64,000 nt of DNA from Bacillus sp. FJAT-27225 (lineage in GTDB: Bacteria; Bacillota; Bacilli; Bacillales; Cytobacillaceae). The position numbers and the translations under genes were made by a program. The DNA lies in NCBI RefSeq assembly GCF_001685025.1, contig NZ_MAYU01000001.1, positions 1 to 64,000 on the forward strand. Direction: 5' to 3'. Numbering within the stretch: position 1 is the stretch's first letter; the number at the start of each line of letters is the position of its first letter. Under the pieces are notes generated by a model. That model did not search any database. It saw only the letters and a program-made list of their open reading frames with translations, and had not been told where the DNA came from. Positions 61,763-64,000 of this stretch are shown piece by piece.

Positions 61763-62341
61763 ATGGCCGAACTACAGATAGGAAATAGAATTAATGTCTT
61801 AAATAAAAAGGTAACTGCGGTTGATTTAATTACGATTGTTATTTTTGCCGTTTTGTATCGTGTTCTTTGGTATTTCTTCAAATTTGCAGGAGTTGTTTTC
61901 CCTTTCAACCATACTTTTGTCTATCTTTTTTGTGCATTTTGTTTGGTTTTATGCTGGGTTGTTGTAAGAAGGCCTTATGCTTCAGTGTATTTTACTGCAG
62001 CCTGGTGTGCGATAAACTTTTTTCTTCAAGGAGAACTCCCAATTTATTGGATTCTTGTCGTAGCTGCTCCAATTATACCTGAACTCTATTTAAAGAATAG
62101 AAGTAAATCCTTTAGCAAGCCTGATGATGTATATTCCAGCACAAAAGATTTAGTTGTAGCTGCAGTGATTTACAACGTTGTTTACGAGGCTTTTGTTTGG
62201 TGGAGTATTCTTTATCCTTATCAGATTCCTGTTCCTTTTAACTTAATTGCAATTGTTTTTGGAATTTCTATTATTGGAATGATTATCGGTGCTGTCATTG
62301 CGAAACCGCTTGGACTAAAATTAAAAGCTCTCATAGGTTAG
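61763..62341 (+). CDS. Probable ECF-transporter substrate-specificity (S) component
   Basis: The 192-residue integral membrane protein has about six spans, the usual size and shape of an ECF S component; it lies between the dehydrogenase and EcfT. Features include a hydrophilic first 15 residues, FYFAVLYRVLWYFFKFAGVVF-type aromatic-rich span 1, a charged loop LKNRSKSFSKPDDVYSSTKD, and a C-terminal helix with IGMIIGAVIAKPLG, where a small-residue pattern resembles the A-x-x-x-A contact of S components. I do not match it to RibU, ThiT, BioY, PanT, CbiM or YkoE, so substrate assignment would be new. The ATG follows GGAGGTAAGG. Confidence 0.65.
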   Translation: MAELQIGNRINVLNKKVTAVDLITIVIFAVLYRVLWYFFKFAGVVFPFNHTFVYLFCAFCLVLCWVVVRRPYASVYFTAAWCAINFFLQGELPIYWILVVAAPIIPELYLKNRSKSFSKPDDVYSSTKDLVVAAVIYNVVYEAFVWWSILYPYQIPVPFNLIAIVFGISIIGMIIGAVIAKPLGLKLKALIG

Positions 62342-62376
62342 AAACCTGATGATTTACTTGGAGGTGTGCAGGAAAT

Positions 62377-63186
62377 ATGGCAGCGATAGATTTTGTTTCT
62401 AATCTTGATACAGATACTTGGGTTCATAGGCTAGATCCAAGAACAAAACTAATTTTAATATTAGCATTCGTTATTATTCCTCTTCTGTTTATGGATCCTC
62501 TTTACTTATCAGCGGTCTTACTGTTGGGTCTGCTGGTGTGGTTTTCTGCCAAGATTAAAATTAAGTCTATAGCGCCCTTGCTGGGGACAATCGTTATACT
62601 CGCTCTATCTGCAGTGATTTTTTCAACATTCTATAATTACAACCATGCCGATGCAGTAGTTCTTTTTTCTATCGGATCTCTTCAAGCTACTGATATTGGG
62701 CTATTATCCGGGTTAGTACTTGGTTACAGGATTGCGATTCCATGTTTTATGACAATAGTCATCATTTCAACTACAGACCCTGCCTTACTGGCAAAAGGGT
62801 TAATGAAAATGAAAGTTCCTATGAGTATTGCCTTCATGTTTTTAGGAACATTGCGTTTTTTCCCTTTAGTATTCGAAGAGCTCACGAATATTTCCAATGC
62901 TCAAACGATTCGAGGTGTAAATAAGAAGGGAATAAAGGGCAGTTGGAACAGTTTTAGATTGGCTGCTTTTCCGCTTTTAGTAAACTCGTTAAGAAGGAGC
63001 AGGACAATGGGTCTTGCTGTTGAAAGCAAAGGATTTAGTAAAATGGCTTGGCGTGAATACTATCAAGATATGAAACTCACAAAAGTGGATATTACTATTA
63101 TCGTATTAGCGATTCTATTCTTTGTTGCTGCATTCTATGTAAGATATGTACTGGGACTAGGCGGAAACAATTCAATAGTCGCTTAA
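62377..63186 (+). CDS. ECF-transporter transmembrane component EcfT
   Basis: The 269-residue protein has membrane spans in the first 110 residues (LILILAFVIIPLLFMDPLYL and others) and a cytoplasmic coupling region. The two EcfT coupling motifs appear as AQTIRGV and AVESKGF, variants of A-R-G with the second arginine replaced by lysine. It links the S component to the EcfA ATPases. It starts at an ATG behind GGAGGTG, 35 bases after the S gene, and is followed by EcfA in 43 bases. Confidence 0.85.
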   Translation: MAAIDFVSNLDTDTWVHRLDPRTKLILILAFVIIPLLFMDPLYLSAVLLLGLLVWFSAKIKIKSIAPLLGTIVILALSAVIFSTFYNYNHADAVVLFSIGSLQATDIGLLSGLVLGYRIAIPCFMTIVIISTTDPALLAKGLMKMKVPMSIAFMFLGTLRFFPLVFEELTNISNAQTIRGVNKKGIKGSWNSFRLAAFPLLVNSLRRSRTMGLAVESKGFSKMAWREYYQDMKLTKVDITIIVLAILFFVAAFYVRYVLGLGGNNSIVA

Positions 63187-63229
63187 TCTATAGTATAGAT
63201 TGAGACTCTTCAAAAAAAGGAGGGAGCTT

Positions 63230-64000
63230 ATGGATCATAACAATATTATTGAGGTAAGAGAGTTTAGTTTTTCATACCCGGGTGTAGAAGCAAAAGCTTT
63301 GAATAACATTAACTTAGAAATCAAGAAGGGGGAATTTGTCCTCATTTCCGGCACCAGTGGAAGTGGAAAGACAACTCTTGCAAAATGCCTTAATGGGATC
63401 ATTCCCCACCTCTCCGAAGGGGACCTGACTGGAGACATATTTATTAATGGATTGGATACCCAAGGAGTTCCAATGCATGAACTTTCCTCCGAAATCGGAA
63501 TGGTGTTCCAAAATCCTGAAGATCAGATTTTTTCTATACGGGTAGAAGATGAAGTCGCTTTCGGAGTGGAATGCCAAGGGTACACGAAAGAAGAAATACA
63601 AAAACGTGTTCAGTATGGCCTTCAAAAATTAAGATTGGAAGACATTAAAAAGCACATTACATTTTCTTTATCAGGAGGGCAAAAGCAAAAGGTGTCAATT
63701 GCAAGTAACTTAGCAATGTTGCCCTCGATTCTGATACTTGATGATCCAACAACGGATCTGGACCCAATTAGCAAACAAGAAGTAATGGATATACTTTCAG
63801 AATTAAAAGAAGAAATAGATACAACCTTCCTTATTATCGAGCATGATTTGAATGATTTGATCGAGTTCATTGATAGAGTGATTATCATGCATGAAGGGGA
63901 AATTCTTTATAACGGAAGTCCAAGTGAAATATTTTATAAGCATTTTAGAGAGTTGGATGATTTGGGAATTCGAATCCCAGACCATATAAGGCTAGGGAAA
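63230..64000 (+). CDS. ECF-transporter ATP-binding protein EcfA (cut by window end)
   Basis: The first 257 codons are present and the gene continues past base 64000. It is an ABC ATPase with Walker A SGTSGSGKTT, Q-loop VFQNPEDQIFS, signature LSGGQKQK, Walker B ILILDDPTTDLD and switch His in IIEHD. The catalytic glutamate after Walker B is aspartate (D-D-P-T instead of D-E-P-T), which often lowers hydrolysis; the partner site in a heterodimer would then be important. The ATG is four bases after AGGGAG. Whether a second EcfA or fused ATPase follows cannot be seen. Confidence 0.9.
   Translation, partial: MDHNNIIEVREFSFSYPGVEAKALNNINLEIKKGEFVLISGTSGSGKTTLAKCLNGIIPHLSEGDLTGDIFINGLDTQGVPMHELSSEIGMVFQNPEDQIFSIRVEDEVAFGVECQGYTKEEIQKRVQYGLQKLRLEDIKKHITFSLSGGQKQKVSIASNLAMLPSILILDDPTTDLDPISKQEVMDILSELKEEIDTTFLIIEHDLNDLIEFIDRVIIMHEGEILYNGSPSEIFYKHFRELDDLGIRIPDHIRLGK

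Noticed and set aside
1-64000. Prophage, CRISPR array, rRNA or tRNA genes
   Set aside because: No phage structural or integrase genes, no repeat-spacer array and no recognisable tRNA or rRNA sequence were found.

Overview
The window looks like a chromosomal segment of a spore-forming, low-GC member of the Bacillaceae. The genes are AT-rich, have strong GGAGG-type ribosome binding sites and often start with TTG or GTG. Sporulation-type genes (a Tgl transglutaminase and a YjcZ-like protein), a TseB-like cell-wall protein and typical Bacillus regulator families are present. No rRNA, tRNA, CRISPR array or prophage was seen. The species is not identifiable from what I can read.

Layout. (1) 0.2-31 kb is a run of mostly single-gene units: two MFS exporters, a GMC oxidoreductase, an alpha/beta hydrolase, Nudix hydrolases, methyltransferases, GNAT acetyltransferases, VOC proteins, aminoglycoside-phosphotransferase-like kinases, GrpB-family nucleotidyltransferase-fold proteins, an aldo/keto reductase, a LysE exporter and a UDP-sugar pyrophosphorylase. 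Several genes here are broken by one stop codon or one frameshift. The segment ends with a TetR/DUF2269/DoxX unit and a convergent PhzF/LysR pair. (2) 32.3-38.7 kb is a GC-richer island with a large MalT/LAL-type LuxR regulator, a 78-residue protein, and DUF4386-like and DUF2306 membrane proteins. An AT-rich MDR oxidoreductase follows, and a 29-bp near-identical direct repeat lies on either side of the whole block. (3) 38.5-47.5 kb is an acyl-metabolism neighbourhood: a TetR regulator, thiolase, membrane-anchored alpha/beta hydrolase, large serine hydrolase, hotdog thioesterase and FabF-like ketoacyl synthase. Four near-identical 16-bp palindromes precede the TetR gene, the thiolase, the hydrolase and a decayed transporter. 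Fragments of TetR, serine hydrolase, MFS, Lpd and IS3 transposase genes are scattered between the intact genes. (4) 47.7-59.7 kb returns to single accessory genes (GNAT, P-loop kinase, Nudix, AraC, TetR plus membrane protein, ABM, terpene-cyclase-like, VOC, YciI, APH). It carries many copies of a short hairpin repeat and one GC-rich repeat with inverted ends. (5) 59.9-64 kb is an operon cut by the window edge: a GntR/FCD regulator with a clear promoter and operator, an octopine/nopaline-type opine dehydrogenase, a putative ECF S component, EcfT and EcfA.

The most notable features are the opine-dehydrogenase/ECF-transporter operon, the multi-operator TetR acyl cluster with its duplicated remnants, the GC-rich LAL island between direct repeats, and a dispersed two-hairpin repeat family with at least ten copies. 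All family assignments rest on motif recognition by eye; no database search or alignment program was run.
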